Shown here in pieces: positions 21,962 through 33,905 of a stretch of 64,000 nt of DNA (positions within the stretch are counted from its first letter, which is position 1; each line of letters starts with the position of its first letter). The notes under the pieces are model-generated. The model searched no databases. It was not told where the DNA came from and saw only the letters and a list, made by a program, of their open reading frames with translations. The translations under genes were made by a program, and so were the position numbers. The stretch lies in NCBI GenBank assembly GCA_947184155.2, contig CAMXCT020006578.1, forward strand, positions 1,020,090 through 1,084,089, given 5' to 3'. The DNA comes from Cladocopium goreaui (taxonomy: Eukaryota > Sar > Dinophyceae > Suessiales > Symbiodiniaceae).

Positions 21962-23671
21962 ATGGTGGGGCAGCCATCATGCCGGGCCATCAATCAGGCC
22001 AAAGATTTCTTGAAGTCTGGTCGGCAGTTGGATGTTGTAACAGCCACCAAGTTGGCGAAAGCCTGTGGAAAGGCACAAGACTGGGAAGTTGCCATTTGCA
22101 TCTTTGACTCTCTGCAGTCCTTTCGCCTTGCTGATGCCATTCTTCGGGGTGCTGTTGTCTCGGCCTGTGCCTCCAGTGCCGCGTGGGAAGCGACCTTGGA
22201 TTTGTTGAAAGGAGGACTGGATGTAGTTGCATGCAGTTCGGCCATTACAGCTTGTGAACGAGGACAGCAATGGGAAAAAGCCATTGGCCTCTTGAAGGAG
22301 ATGCGGGAACAGCGGGTCCAGCCGAATGTGATCACCTACAACGCTGCCATGAGTGCGTGTGAAAAAGGCGACAGCTGGCAAAGTGCTTTCAGCCTTTTTG
22401 CTGAGATGGTTAATTTGAACATTTCTCACAGTGTGGTTTCCTATGGTGCTGCGATTGCTGCATGCCGAAGAGCATCTGACTGGGAGAGAGCCTTGGATTT
22501 GGTGTGGAAGTTGGATGCTCCCAATCATATCATTTACAGCAGTGCCATGGAGGCACTACTGGAAGCTGAACGTTGGCAGTTGGCTCTGGTCCTTTGGAAA
22601 CACGCTCAAGCCACGGGAAGGAGACCAGATGCTGCTCTAATAAGTTCTGCAATGAGTGCTTGGGCTCAGGGAGGTTCGTGGTCAGCGGCTTTGATCCTGT
22701 TGCAGCAACTTCGAGGCTTATCCATGGCTGATGGGATGGCATATACCAATGCCATCAATTCCTGTGAAGCATCTGGACATTGGGAGCTGGCCTTGAGTTT
22801 CCTGCAGTCTGCTGGCCCCTCCTTGGTTTCCGGCAGCTGTGCCTTGGCTGTTTTTGCCACAGCAGCTGTATGGCAGATGGCACTGCAACTGTTGGAGGAC
22901 TCACCTGCACTGTGCGGAGACGCGGTGGCCTGTGGTACAGCTCTGCGGGCTTGTGGGCGGGTTGGGAGATGGCCAGAGGCCTTGCAACTGGTGAAGCAAG
23001 CTGAGAGGAATCGAATCACTGGCACTATTTTGTGCAATGCTGCCATCACAGCATGTGATGTTTGTGCCCAGTGGCAGCGGGCCATAGCATTGCTGGCACA
23101 CATGAGGGAGGGGCGGATACTAGAGGATAGCATCACCATCAGTGCAGCAATGAGTGCTTGTGAGAAGGGCAAGCAGTGGGTGAGGGCGCTCGCGTTGTTA
23201 GCTGAGATGAAAGTGATGTTGCATGAACAAGGTCTGCAAGGCAATGCTGTTGCCTTCACCTCCGCCCTCACGGCCCTTGGTGGCGAGTGGCAACGAGCCC
23301 TTCTACTGCTGGAGGAGATGCGGCATGACGAGATTTTTCCCAATGACGTGACTTACACAACAGTGATCTCGGCGTGTGGGCGGGCCGTTCGATGGGAAGT
23401 CAGCTTATGGTTGCTTCAAAAGGACATGCTGCAGAACGAGATTGAACCAGGTGTTTTGGCCTTAAGTTTGGCCGTGTCAGCTATCGAACAGGGAAGCATC
23501 TCGCTGGTGTCGCAGGCAGCTTTGGCGACATTGCTGCAAGATCTCTCCGAAAAGGGAATGGTAAGATCACAGGAACTTCGACTGGCTGCAGTGCAGAAGA
23601 AAGTGCCACAATCGTTTTCCACCTTTTCCAGAATGTCAAAGTTTACAATAACATACAATAACATACAATAA
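21962..23671 (+). CDS. pentatricopeptide repeat (PPR) protein, P-class-like, one long exon
   Basis: The frame opens just before the ATG at 21962 (stop at 21950-21952). It encodes about 13 consecutive ~35-residue helical repeats, such as NVITYNAAMSACEKG, SSAITACERGQQWEKAIGL, TISAAMSACEKGKQWVRAL and DVTYTTVISACGRA. PPR proteins bind RNA and usually act in organelle RNA processing; that role is inferred from family. No transit peptide is visible at this N-terminus, so an upstream exon may exist. The last genuine codon is probably near 23560, where GGAATG|GTAAGA forms a good donor. Beyond it the frame runs into a simple repeat. A frame of another exon (ILFHRSLEDPGFDAAM) ends just upstream. Confidence 0.85.
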   Translation: MVGQPSCRAINQAKDFLKSGRQLDVVTATKLAKACGKAQDWEVAICIFDSLQSFRLADAILRGAVVSACASSAAWEATLDLLKGGLDVVACSSAITACERGQQWEKAIGLLKEMREQRVQPNVITYNAAMSACEKGDSWQSAFSLFAEMVNLNISHSVVSYGAAIAACRRASDWERALDLVWKLDAPNHIIYSSAMEALLEAERWQLALVLWKHAQATGRRPDAALISSAMSAWAQGGSWSAALILLQQLRGLSMADGMAYTNAINSCEASGHWELALSFLQSAGPSLVSGSCALAVFATAAVWQMALQLLEDSPALCGDAVACGTALRACGRVGRWPEALQLVKQAERNRITGTILCNAAITACDVCAQWQRAIALLAHMREGRILEDSITISAAMSACEKGKQWVRALALLAEMKVMLHEQGLQGNAVAFTSALTALGGEWQRALLLLEEMRHDEIFPNDVTYTTVISACGRAVRWEVSLWLLQKDMLQNEIEPGVLALSLAVSAIEQGSISLVSQAALATLLQDLSEKGMVRSQELRLAAVQKKVPQSFSTFSRMSKFTITYNNIQ

Positions 23672-23713
23672 CATACAATAACATACAATAACATACAATA
23701 ACATACAATAACA
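23640..23713 (+). repeat. 10 bp tandem repeat ACATACAATA
   Basis: About seven copies follow the PPR frame. They encode the last residues of the extended frame, which supports ending the exon earlier. Confidence 0.9.
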
Positions 23714-23789
23714 AATAGTTATATTAATATTTTGTTTGCTCATTTATAATCTCTGGAGTGGGCTTCTCAGTGACCGTATTTAGATGCAG

Positions 23790-24668
23790 GGTTTCGACTC
23801 AGCGACACGGCTCAGGTACACCTGCACCTACGGGACCTACGCCGAAAGCTGTGGCCTTGAGCGGGTTCCAGCCTTGGAAGAGAAGTTTGGATCAATTTGT
23901 TTGATCGAACTTGTCAGGATGATCAGGATGTGCCAATCCAACGAAAATATCCAAAGACCATCCAAAGACCATCCAAAGACCATCCAAAACCATCCAAAAC
24001 CATCCAAAACCTTTCTAATCAATCCATGTCATGCAAAGAACCCATTTGGCACAGACCGAGGCCATACTTCAACGGTCTCGGGGTTCAGATCTCAAACACT
24101 TGGACCATCAGCAGGTGAGTCAAGTCGGCATATCGTGTGTTTATGGACCTTCATCACTGCAGGTCACAATCCTACCTAGGACCCGATCCCATCATTCCAT
24201 ATCATTCCTGGTATCATTCCTGGAATTTGGAAACTGTGATGCCAGATCCTGCTAGATCACCTAAAACCAGCTGGGATCCAGCAAGTTGACCCATGACCTG
24301 ACCCACATGCTAAGATGGCACCTTCCCCGTCACAAATGGTTCCCATGAGATGTCGGATGCTCAATGGCGGCGACGATTTTTTGTGTGTCCTGTCGGTTCC
24401 CAAAATCCTTGTTTCTGAATGCGGGGTGAAGCAGTTGCAAATCAGGATCTCTTTCTTCAATAGACAGCTACCCACATTTCAATTCATCCCAATCACTTGA
24501 AGACATGGTCGAAATTCACTTGCCAGCTGGTCATTTTCCACTTCCTTTCCGGTTTCAGGTCGGACACAGAGATTCCTGGTGTTTCAAGACCCCAAGCCCA
24601 GGTCAACGACGCTCGATGCCTGAGCAGCTCTGACCTGAGTGTATGGGAGGAGATTGTTGTTTCAGCAG
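23790..24668 (+). CDS. candidate exons downstream of the PPR gene
   Basis: Three segments have good splice borders. One starts after GATGCAG at 23790 and is open in two frames: phase 0 gives GFDSATRLRYTCTYGTYAES, another gives TPAPTGPTPKAVALSGF with a stop. A second is AILQRSRGSDLKHLDHQQ (24051-24114), with a CAGCAG|GTGAGT donor. A third is SRPQAQVNDARCLSSSDL (24558-24668), with an AGCAG|GTGAGC donor. They may be 3' exons of the PPR gene or a separate gene. A frame at 24315-24500 (MLNGGDDFLCVLSVPKI) is also open. No domain is recognised. Confidence 0.35.
23948..24012 (+). repeat. tandem repeat of CCATCCAAAGA / CCATCCAAAA
   Basis: About six units of 10-11 bp follow each other. Open frames across it (PSKDHPKTIQ-like) are due to the repeat. 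Confidence 0.85.
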
Positions 24669-24902
24669 GTGAGCTTGAGATGTGGCTAATCCCCTCTTTT
24701 CTGGTGGTTCCACTTACATCCATCTATGGATTTAGAGGCGTACTCGGCATACCCGAGTGTACATGGTCCCATTCCAAGGACAAGTTGGCACTTATTGGGC
24801 TGCTACTCGTACTGTATGTGCACCTAATTGATCAGCCGGGTTTCATAGTCCATGAGACTATAGTAATTAACATCATTTCGCTTAAAACCAATAAACAATT
24901 TT

Positions 24903-25912
24903 ATAGTGGGCTCCATCGTCTTGACTGCCCTCCTGGAGGGGGGCTGTGCATAGCTGTCAAGACAGTGCTGGGGTTGCCGTCATTTCTTAAGGCCAATAGG
25001 ATTCCTGGAAGCAAAACGGTGCCACAAAACCCACAAATCCCCAAATTCCATAAATGTCAAGACAATGGAACTTTGATGTTTTTCCAAACCATCCCAAATC
25101 CGAATGTTAATTTCGGATTTCGATCCCTCAGTATGAATTTGAGGTTTTCATAGGTTTTCCTTCAAAACAGTGAAAATTCTGTAGTACAAATTGACACCCA
25201 AAAAATTTGCATTTTTTTTTACGCGGCCTCCTGGGAGCGGTAGCCCAGACTGGGGTGTTCAGTGGGTTGCTGCAAGCGAATGGGTGCCCAACATGTCAAC
25301 AGGATGGAGATAAATGGGAAAACCATGGAAAACCGATGAAGTCCAATGACAAAATCACGAACTAGGTTTGGAAATTGATGAGGTGATGAGGTCCAATGAT
25401 AAAGGCAGGACGGGCCGCCAAAAACTTGCTTTCGCGGGGGCAAAACATTGAAAACCACAGGAAAAAACGAGAAAAACGATGGTTCTGCACATTTCTGCGC
25501 GAATAAATGGATCGAAATGACAGGCAAAAGAACATTTGCAATTTTGGGTGGGAGCTTTGGGGAGTGTTGGGCACAACTGGGGAAGCCAAGGTAAAATGGA
25601 AGGGGGGCCTGAATTTCTTTCGGGGTGGTCACGGGTGGTCGGGCTCTTGGAGGCAGGCGGCTCATTTTTGAACGCCCGTGCATGTCAAGACAGTAGGAGT
25701 GGGGTGTTGGTGGGCTGCTGCAAGCGAAATTTGCCTTGCCAAATTTTACAATCTCAAAAGCTGTCTTGGCGGCGAAATTATTTGCCATTTTGAGCCGGTT
25801 CCAACCACCCTGACGGAGGGGGAGGATTTTTTGGGCCCACTGTCGTAGCATTTGAGACAGTCGGCTGGATCCGGGGCGGTCCCACCGATGTCAAGACAAT
25901 GGAGCCCACTAA
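24903..25912. mobile_element. putative ~1 kb element with short terminal inverted repeats
   Basis: The left end AGTGGGCTCCATCGTCTTGA is the reverse complement, with one change, of TCAAGACAATGGAGCCCACT at 25892-25911. The word TGTCAAGACA recurs inside (near 24955, 25062 and 25682). The segment GGGTTGCTGCAAGCGAATGG (~25262) returns as GGGCTGCTGCAAGCGAAATT (~25712). A 210-codon minus-strand frame (25219-25851) is open but shows no domain and is probably incidental. No transposase is visible, so a nonautonomous element is the best guess. Confidence 0.5.
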
Positions 25913-26014
25913 TTTCACTAGATCAATGACAAGGAATATCAGAAATCATAGGAGGCTCCACTGCCAGTGCAATGGCTCAGGGATCTTTGCCTGGGGCATT
26001 TGTGTGTTCTGCAG

Positions 26015-26113
26015 CTGAGGACCGCGCATTTGGCCCCGTCCTCGCACTCCATGCAGGCAAAATCATTAGGACAGCAGGGACAAAAAAGGTCGACACGCTA
26101 GGCCTTTCTGTCA
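26015..26113 (+). CDS. single exon of an unrecognised gene
   Basis: The exon follows the acceptor TGTTCTGCAG and ends at TGTCAG|GTGAGA. Its frame reads AEDRAFGPVLALHAGKIIRT then TKKVDTLGLSV, a natural-looking globular segment. Another short segment after CCTTCAG at 26631 (VAFTLADFGRLANSAM, stop at 26689) may be the next exon, but its phase does not fit this donor. Between 26690 and 27550 I see only weak frames (for example KTFSSRGIPKTGMFLGDSW near 26900). Confidence 0.45.
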
Positions 26114-27571
26114 GGTGAGACCAACTCAAATGGCACGGCCTTTGCCTTCATTTGGTTTGAGCCCCAGTGGTGGCATGTGGTGACCACGTTCCTTGATTTG
26201 CGGTTGACATCAATTGACATCAGCTGACAGACACATCATGTGCTGGTGAAACGCTTAGGAGTTCGACCTCACTACCATGTGTAGAAGCGATAGAGGCGAG
26301 ATCCGTTGGAGCAGCAAAACCCAACACTTTTTTGGATGGTCAAAGGAACATAAACACGAACATTTGTTTGGTAAACGACAAGAGTCATGATATCACAAAT
26401 CTTTTGTGTTTGTACAATCCGTAGCAAACCATGATACGATGATACGGGGATATTGGCACAGATTTTTCAGCGACCAAATCAGTGCAGAAAAGGGACCATT
26501 CACAGCCTAAGGATTCACCTTTTCAAACTCAACTTCATATTCTAGCAAGTGCTTTCGGACACATGCTGATGTTGATGCAAAATGGCAGGGGATTATTTTG
26601 GCATCAAACAACATTTTTCTTGAACCTTCAGGTGGCCTTCACTTTGGCAGACTTTGGCAGGCTTGCAAACTCAGCAATGCTGACGCCATGAGTTCTTGCA
26701 TAGGCGATTCTACAGCCAGTGGTGACACCACAACATAGCGAAATAGGTTGAACAAATTTCAACACCTGCTGTTGCTTCCAGATGTAGCAACGTAGCCAAA
26801 GCAAAGAAGGGGTCATGTTATTTATGATTGCAGATGATCGTAGCCATTTCAAACCACAAACATAATCACACAATACCAATCAGTAAAAGATCGTATAAGA
26901 CTTTCTCAAGCCGAGGCATTCCCAAGACGGGGATGTTCCTCGGTGACTCTTGGAGTGGAGATCTGCCCCTGTCTTGGGATTTCTTGATCCTTCGTGAATC
27001 GTCAGTTGAGTCCCCAAAATCACAGAGGGCAGATCTGGAATCACGGTGATCGTCGGCTGCAGTCCACGCTCCAGCTGCTCATGCGTGGCTCATTTTTGGG
27101 CTGAAAAGAATGTGCAGTTGCGACCGATGTCGACGTCAGCTACTTTAGCTGACGAGTCAACTAGTTGGAAGAGAATGTCAACTGAAATCAAGTGAATGTA
27201 TGAGGGAGATCATGGAACATAGAAGTGGTAATGCTGAGTGTAAACGAGATGAGTTCACTTCAGTGAATATCTAGCACTTGTTGTGCATGTTCGTCCGCGG
27301 TTTTTCACTCTTTTTGCTTCCTTCTCAATCTTGAGATCCAGCAATGGCCGGTTCCAAGTTGATGATCCCAACACAATGAAATTGCGAGTAGCAGGGAGCC
27401 GACCCTGTTAGAAGAGTTTGCGCTTACGAAGTGATTAGTTTGTCACTTTGTTTGAGCCACTTGAGCCACCAGAATCATCCAGAATCTGTTTATTCTTGAG
27501 TCGAACCAGTCGAACCATCCTTTTGTGTGAAGCCACCGCATCGCTGCGATGCCATGGGGTTCTGCAGGGGT

Positions 27572-28192
<621 letters not shown>

Positions 28193-28683
28193 GATATATA
28201 CATGGATATATATATATAATATATTATATATACACACCATATATATAAAATATACACGTACACAAAATTGTATGCATCCATCATTCATGATCTAAAAGAA
28301 ACCTGGTTTCATGCTGCTTTTGTGTGAATGGTATTTTGCTCGAATGGGCGCAACATTGTATGAACGATCAGTTTGTATATCTACAAATGAAATGAAAACC
28401 CACCTTTCAATGAGTTGTTGCGCGCCTCATTACTAACTTTTTCCAATCTGGTTTTCTTCGTGAAAAGGGAAAAAGGGAGATAACAACATGTTGTTTTCGA
28501 TACACATGTGCAAAAAGTGTGGATTTCCATGCACATGTTGGCTTGCCAGAGGGTCGATGATAAATATAGATGTTACATATGTATGAGTCCCTATTTTATC
28601 CTCATCTATGGTTGTTTTTTTACCCATGAACCAACTATAATTGGTGACACATCCACTGTATATAAATGTTTTACCCCCATGAT

Positions 28684-28806
28684 TCAATGATGTCCCTACA
28701 AAACGCTTTGCGGGTGAGGTGATCTTAATCTTCGCGCTGCTTTTCCTACTCGTGTTCCTGCTGCCATCCTCTGAGAAGGCAGGCGGGCTTGATGTTGCGG
28801 GCTGAT
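28684..28806 (+). CDS. ambiguous exon: membrane helix on plus, basic segment on minus
   Basis: On the plus strand the frame gives GEVILIFALLFLLVFLLPSS, a strong transmembrane helix, and stops near 28804. On the minus strand the same bases give DGSRNTSRKSSAKIKITSP in a frame starting at 28816. Neither has a decisive splice border. I lean to the plus strand because neighbouring exons lie on it. Confidence 0.25.
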
Positions 28807-28861
28807 CCTGGAGCATGAAGGGCTATTGGCAGTGTTGAAGTTGATGATGTCAAAGATATCA

Positions 28862-29760
28862 TGTTATACTACATAATGTATGTATGTACATATACTATAT
28901 ATATATACGTAAAATAATGACAATGATGATGATAATAATGATATATAACAATGATATATATATATTATATTATATATATACATTATATCAAAAATTATAA
29001 TTTATAGATAATATATGATATAAATTATAAAATATATTATATACTATATATATTATATATTATATATAATATATTATATATTATATATTATTTACAATAT
29101 ACAATATATTATATATTATATATTATATATTATATATAATATATTATATTATATATATTATATATTATATATTTTATTTTTTTATATTATAGATTATATT
29201 ATATTATATATATATTATATATTATATATTATATATTTTATATTATATATTATATATTATATTATAATTTATTATATTATATTATATTATATTATATTAT
29301 ATTATATATATATACATTATATTATTATATATATATACATTATATTATATATTATATATTGTAGATTATAGATTATAGATTATAGATTATATATATCATA
29401 TATTATATATTATATATTATAGATTATAGATTATATGTTATAGACTATATATTATATAATATATATTATATAATATATAATATATAATATATCATATATC
29501 ATATTATATATATTATATATAATATATTATATATTATATATGATATATTATATATTATATAGTTTATATAATATATTATATATTATATACAATATATTAT
29601 ATATTATATAGTTTATATAATATATTATATATTATATACAATATATTATATATTATATTTTTATTTTGTTTGTATTGCATTATATTTTAATATACTATAC
29701 TATACTATACTATATTATATTATATTATATTATATTATATTGTGTTATATTATAGATATA
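28862..29760. repeat. 900 bp of nearly pure A/T, TATAATATATTA-type
   Basis: Overlapping ATATTATAT and TATATAAT words fill the segment, with occasional GATTATA. It is self-complementary throughout and noncoding. Confidence 0.95.
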
Positions 29761-29819
29761 CATTTATACTTACACCTGCTATGTTAGTATGTACATTATG
29801 TACAATGACACATGGTCAG

Positions 29820-29952
29820 GACCCTATAGAATGGGAGTGTATTGGCACTTTGCTCAAAATGTTTCTTGCAATGACCTCTGAGGCTCGGCGTCGGCAGGAG
29901 CGGAAGCTGGCTCAAGCACGGGGTCACACCGAGGTCGGGTCTTTCCCTACAG
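29820..29952 (+). CDS. exon of an unrecognised gene (Arg/Glu-rich helix)
   Basis: After CATGGTCAG the frame reads IEWECIGTLLKMFLAMTSEA then RRRQERKLAQARGHTEVG, and ends at CCCTACAG|GTATTC. The segment looks like a charged helix. A family C element starts about ten bases into the following intron. Between 30073 and 30757 and in 30906-31390 I see no confident gene. Weak plus-strand frames there include WSSLKKLETVQRAAETVLQK near 30190 and ARTLAPWNLAAFSSLRQTW near 30670. Confidence 0.45.
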
Positions 29953-29962
29953 GTATTCAATG

Positions 29963-30072
29963 GTATTACCCTCTAGTAAATTAACATAGACCCTGCCAGA
30001 TAGGGGTTGGAAGACTAGTTTCCACTATAAATGAGTCATTCTCAGGGTCTATGTTTATTTACCAGAGGGTAA
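29963..30072. mobile_element. small palindromic element, family C (TIR TTACCCTCTGGTAA)
   Basis: The left end TTACCCTCTAGTAAATTAAC plus ATAGACCCTG is answered on the right by CAGGGTCTAT and GTTTATTTACCAGAGGGTAA. The same family occurs complete at 44850-44953 and partly at 58333-58416. Confidence 0.8.
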
Positions 30073-30757
30073 CACATATCAAGTACAAGTTTCATGCTAG
30101 AAAAAAAACATGCAAAATTCCGCAACGCGCCACGGTGAGGCCAAGCGGGAGCCACTGGCTGGCCTAGGTCTTCCTGGCAAAACCAAATCTGGTCGTCGCT
30201 GAAGAAACTGGAAACGGTGCAACGTGCAGCTGAAACGGTGCTGCAAAAGACGATGCGTTGCACAGTGACTCCCTGGGTATCTGGCTGTGGATGATGTTGA
30301 ATGCCATCAAGATGCAAGCGTGACATAGCGTGACATTCTTGGATGCAATGGTGCCAAGCTGAGGCAGAGTCCATTGAATCGGATTTAAACTTGCGAAAAG
30401 CTTGCGGTAGGAAGGAAAATGGGTTCGTATGATGGAGGGCTTGGGATCTAGGAAGCATATGGAACCACTGTAGATTGCGTGGTGAATTAGACATTGGACT
30501 GGACTCCGTCCGACCATTCGGATTGTCAATTCAACTAGAACGGCGAACCATTCAAACTCATGATGAGTCATACGCAGTTGTACACATTTTTGGATTCCTT
30601 TAAATCCGCACATTGAACTATGTTACTGGCAGCATCTGTCAACAGAAACGCCTGGGGGTTATGTCTTGTGGCTCGAACTTTGGCTCCATGGAACCTGGCT
30701 GCTTTTAGCTCGCTGAGGCAGACATGGCTTGTTCTGTTCCTATTTGTACTATTTGAT

Positions 30758-30905
30758 CATATGGAGGTTTCATTTAATGTGGGTACCCCCAAATCATCCA
30801 AGTCATTAGACAATTTTATATAGTATATTTTAGTATAATTATGTATAATTTACGATTGAAACCCATGGTTTCGGGATACCCACATGTTAGGAAACCTCCA
30901 TATCC
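30758..30905. mobile_element. small palindromic element, family B (TIR ATATGGAGGTTT)
   Basis: The left end ATATGGAGGTTTCATTTAAT plus GTGGGTACCC is the inverse of GGGATACCCACATG followed by GGAAACCTCCATAT. The inner words GTGGGTACCC also resemble the inner words of the element at 43540, so families A and B may share a subterminal motif. Confidence 0.75.
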
Positions 30906-31798
30906 ATGTTTGTTGCAGATATTTGCAGATCTCTGCGATTGACACTGAGCCTTGGAGTCAAGCCCTGGAGCCATTCCGCTGAGTTTCTGGCAATGGAGTC
31001 ACACGAGTCACGTCATCAGGACGGAGAATTGCCATGGTAGAACAGCAGGGGTTCAAACTATTTCAAACTTCAACAATCCCAGTCTACTTCTGCATACTTT
31101 TGCAATGCATTCTGTATACATCTGTATACTTGCATCTATATCTTTCAAATATTTCAGAAAGTTCGAACGGACGACTTTGGACTATGACATGAAATCTGCA
31201 GTGGACATCCAGCAAGCTTGATCTTTGCCAAGTCAGAGATTTTTGACGCCTCCAAAGGGGAGCAGTTCTGGGTTTCTTCCGGTGGCATCTGATGGCTAGA
31301 TACGAACTGGCCTATCAATTCAAAAACGGAGTAATCATTCCAGGAGAGTTAATGCAGCCATAGAAACACACGAACATGTGCAGCAAAATCTGGGCATCCC
31401 TCAGCTTCAGTTTCCGATTTCGCAGGACAGAGGTTGCCGCTGTTTCGGGTCCTGCTGGCTTGGCTTTCCCGGGTCAGAACTGGTTTTCTGATCTATTCTG
31501 GGCCTAGCTGAGTCGTCCACTTGTACAGTATCATGGTCACCAAATCGATCAAACAGCCAAATGACCGGAAAATCATTGGGACATCCACATCACTAGCAAA
31601 GGCTATCTGAGTCTATCTCTTTGGAAAGCAAGGATATAGAAGCTGTAGCATTGACAGCACAATTTTGGGCCCATTACTTCTGGGCAAACCTAATGTCTGG
31701 CCGCAGCCTCTGATCGCCGAGCTCCGAGGTGTTTCTGTTCCATTTCGGTTCTGACCTGACAAGCACAGGCTTTGGAACCTGTGTAAATCCAAACTCAT

Positions 31799-31950
31799 CT
31801 ATAACCATTATATCATATTATATCATGATGCATCATAATATATCATAATACATCATAATATATCATAATCAAGATATCATAATATACCATACTGTAATAT
31901 TTCATAGTATATCATAATGTTTCATAATGTTTCAATATATTGTATTATCA
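31799..31950 (+). repeat. AT-rich tandem repeat around ATATCATAAT
   Basis: ATATCATAATACATCATAAT words recur over 150 bp. It is noncoding. Confidence 0.8.
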
Positions 31951-31977
31951 TCATGTATCAAAAACCCTGTTTTCACA

Positions 31978-32115
31978 GAGGCTGGAACCTGAACTTCCCT
32001 CTTCGGGTCGAGCTATGCCTGAATTCCGTTGGAAGCGGGCGAAGGTCGATCTTACCACTGATTCTGCTGTGTGTCCCATTCAAACCCTGTTGAAGCCGGG
32101 ATGTACCTTGGATGT
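31978..32115 (+). CDS. exon of an unrecognised gene
   Basis: A strong acceptor, CCTGTTTTCACAG, precedes a frame reading LEPELPSSGRAMPEFRWKRA then DSAVCPIQTLLKPGCTLD. The segment ends near GGAT|GTACTA. A weaker segment at about 31410-31510 (VAAVSGPAGLAFPGQNWF) could be the previous exon. No domain is recognised; the ARM gene follows 1.8 kb downstream. Confidence 0.45.
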
Positions 32116-32414
32116 ACTAATCTACAATTTTCATTTGGAGAGTCTACTAATGATTACTAATGTCTACTGGCAATAGAATTATTTTTGAGCTGACGCTCAT
32201 CGTCGGTTCCGCCGGATTACTCGACCCTCCATTTCATCGCAGTGTGGGCTTGAAAGCTATTGAATGAGGACCTGCTTCAGAAATATATTCCTTAGGTTTT
32301 TTGGAACATATTTGATCATATTTGTTGGAAATAGATGCTTTTTTTGGGAGCAAGTGAGTTCCCGAAAGCTCCTGCCAAGGGCTTTTCCTAAAGAACTGCT
32401 GCCAATTTCAACTT

Positions 32415-32728
32415 GTTACTTCGTGTAAAGGTGCCTCTGTGCAAAGACTTCTCTGTGTAAAAGCTTTTGCGTGTAAAAGTTTCTGTGTGTAAAATTTTCA
32501 CTGTGTAAAGACTTCTTTGTGTAAAAGCTTCCTTCTGTGTGTGTGAAAGCTTCTCTGTGTGAAAGTGCGTCTGTGTAAAGATTTCTCTGTGTAAAACCTT
32601 GTGCGTGTAAAAAACTCCTCTGTGTAAAGGCTTCTTCGTGTAAAAACTTCTGTGTGTAAAAAGCTCCTTCGTGTAAAGACTTCTCTGTGTGAAAGCCCCT
32701 GTGTGTGTAAAAGCTTCTGTGCGTCTCC
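32415..32728 (+). repeat. minisatellite of CTTCTCTGTGTAAAAG units
   Basis: About 18 units of 15-21 bp contain TCTGTGTAAA or TTCGTGTAAA. Read on the minus strand they give FTQRSLYTKE-type repeats in two frames (up to 155 codons). Those frames exist because most units are 18 bp. I do not call them a gene. Confidence 0.85.
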
Positions 32729-32857
32729 TCCCTCCAGCTTTCTTTCGGGTCACGCTGTGGTCCAGTTTCAATCTGCAACCTTGTTTGTTGTGGAAGAATT
32801 CAAAGAACATGTGAAAGCATCGTGCGTTCAAAAATTTAACATAAACAGCGCACAACG

Positions 32858-33215
32858 TGCAGTAATTTACAGCATTTTGCGCTGTCAGATGGCAAGAACC
32901 CGCGTAAATACCACAGTTTTAGTCCCCAAAAGTGATTAAAACACTGTTATTTACTCACGTCATGACCTTCGATTTTTTTAGAATCGGGTAAATACCAACT
33001 TTTTTTGCGTTCAGCAAGACAAAAAATTGGTTCAAAAAGTGCAAAAAATAATGCTATAATTTACAAGGGTTTGGCTCCGTCACGGGCAAAAAAACTGCGT
33101 AAATACTAGCGTTTCGACGTCCAAAAGTGGCCAAAACACTGCTATTTACAGTGTTTCGCGCCTTCCGAAATTGCAAAAACTTTGTAAAGACTAGCATTTT
33201 TTGCGATCACCCCGC
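32858..33215 (+). repeat. degenerate tandem repeat, unit about 95 bp
   Basis: The words GCGTAAATAC, CAAAAGTG and AAAACACTG then TATTTAC recur at 32901-32955 and 33092-33146, with half-matching units between and after (for example TAATTTACAAGG and TTTGTAAAGACTAGC). No coding frame is convincing. Confidence 0.55.
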
Positions 33216-33538
33216 CAAACAGCATTTTGTTAGTTTCGAAAAGCTAAAAATCGTCCGAAAATGTGTCAAAACCGCACTTTTTCCCGATTTTAGGTACCCT
33301 CAAAACGGCGGGGGACGGGGGAATGCTCTTGGAGACGCTTATGAGCGACCCTGATTCCGTCCCAAAAGCTCTCCCCCAGCAGAGTGAAGGATTTTCGGGG
33401 CCCGGGATCGGAGGGTTGGCGGCTTGCGCGTGCCTCACCATAGAGTTCTAGTCGCTCTGGGACGCTCGTAGCGCATTTGTCAGCGCACTCGTGGGGAGCC
33501 GGCGGAGCCGAATTTAAGGGCTGCCGCCCCTGCCCCGG

Positions 33539-33768
33539 CCGGCACAAGCTGCATGGCTTAGTGACGCATCCGCAACAGCAAACCACCACTTAGCAAAGGA
33601 GCCCCAAAAAACCGCCTAACGCCCCTTCTGAAACCCTACTAAAATTGAGACTGTTGAGACTTTTCAGCTTTTTACGCCTGTTTGCCACATCTTGCGGCCA
33701 GCGAGCCTGCCCAGCACAAGCTGCATGGCTTTGTGACGCATCCGCAGCGGCAAAACACCACCTAATTT
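33539..33768 (+). repeat. direct duplication, GCACAAGCTGCATGGCTT unit
   Basis: GCACAAGCTGCATGGCTTAG then GTGACGCATCCGCAACAGCA at 33540-33590 returns at 33714-33762 with few changes, about 172 bp later. The whole 33250-33760 stretch is unusually GC-rich and has no convincing exon. Confidence 0.6.
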
Positions 33769-33905
33769 CGTGCCGAAAACGTAGCAATAATGTCTACTGG
33801 CAACATAATTATATATAAATATATATACATGTCTGTGTTTTTTTTGCGACTGTCATCTTCGGCACAGCTAAGGTGCTCTAGCACCTTTAATTCAATGGCT
33901 CTCAG

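Noticed and set aside
25219-25851. Minus-strand 210-codon frame inside the 1 kb inverted-end element
   Set aside because: No domain, no transposase motif, and internal DNA repeats explain part of it; kept only as a note under the element.
26836-26856. Possible spliced-leader relic (CGTAGCCATTT)
   Set aside because: Only 11 bases match the dinoflagellate leader as I remember it; the rest differs and no gene start follows.
32388-32855. Minus-strand 155-codon frame of FTQRSLYTKE type
   Set aside because: The repeated peptide follows from an 18 bp minisatellite; a second frame is equally open.
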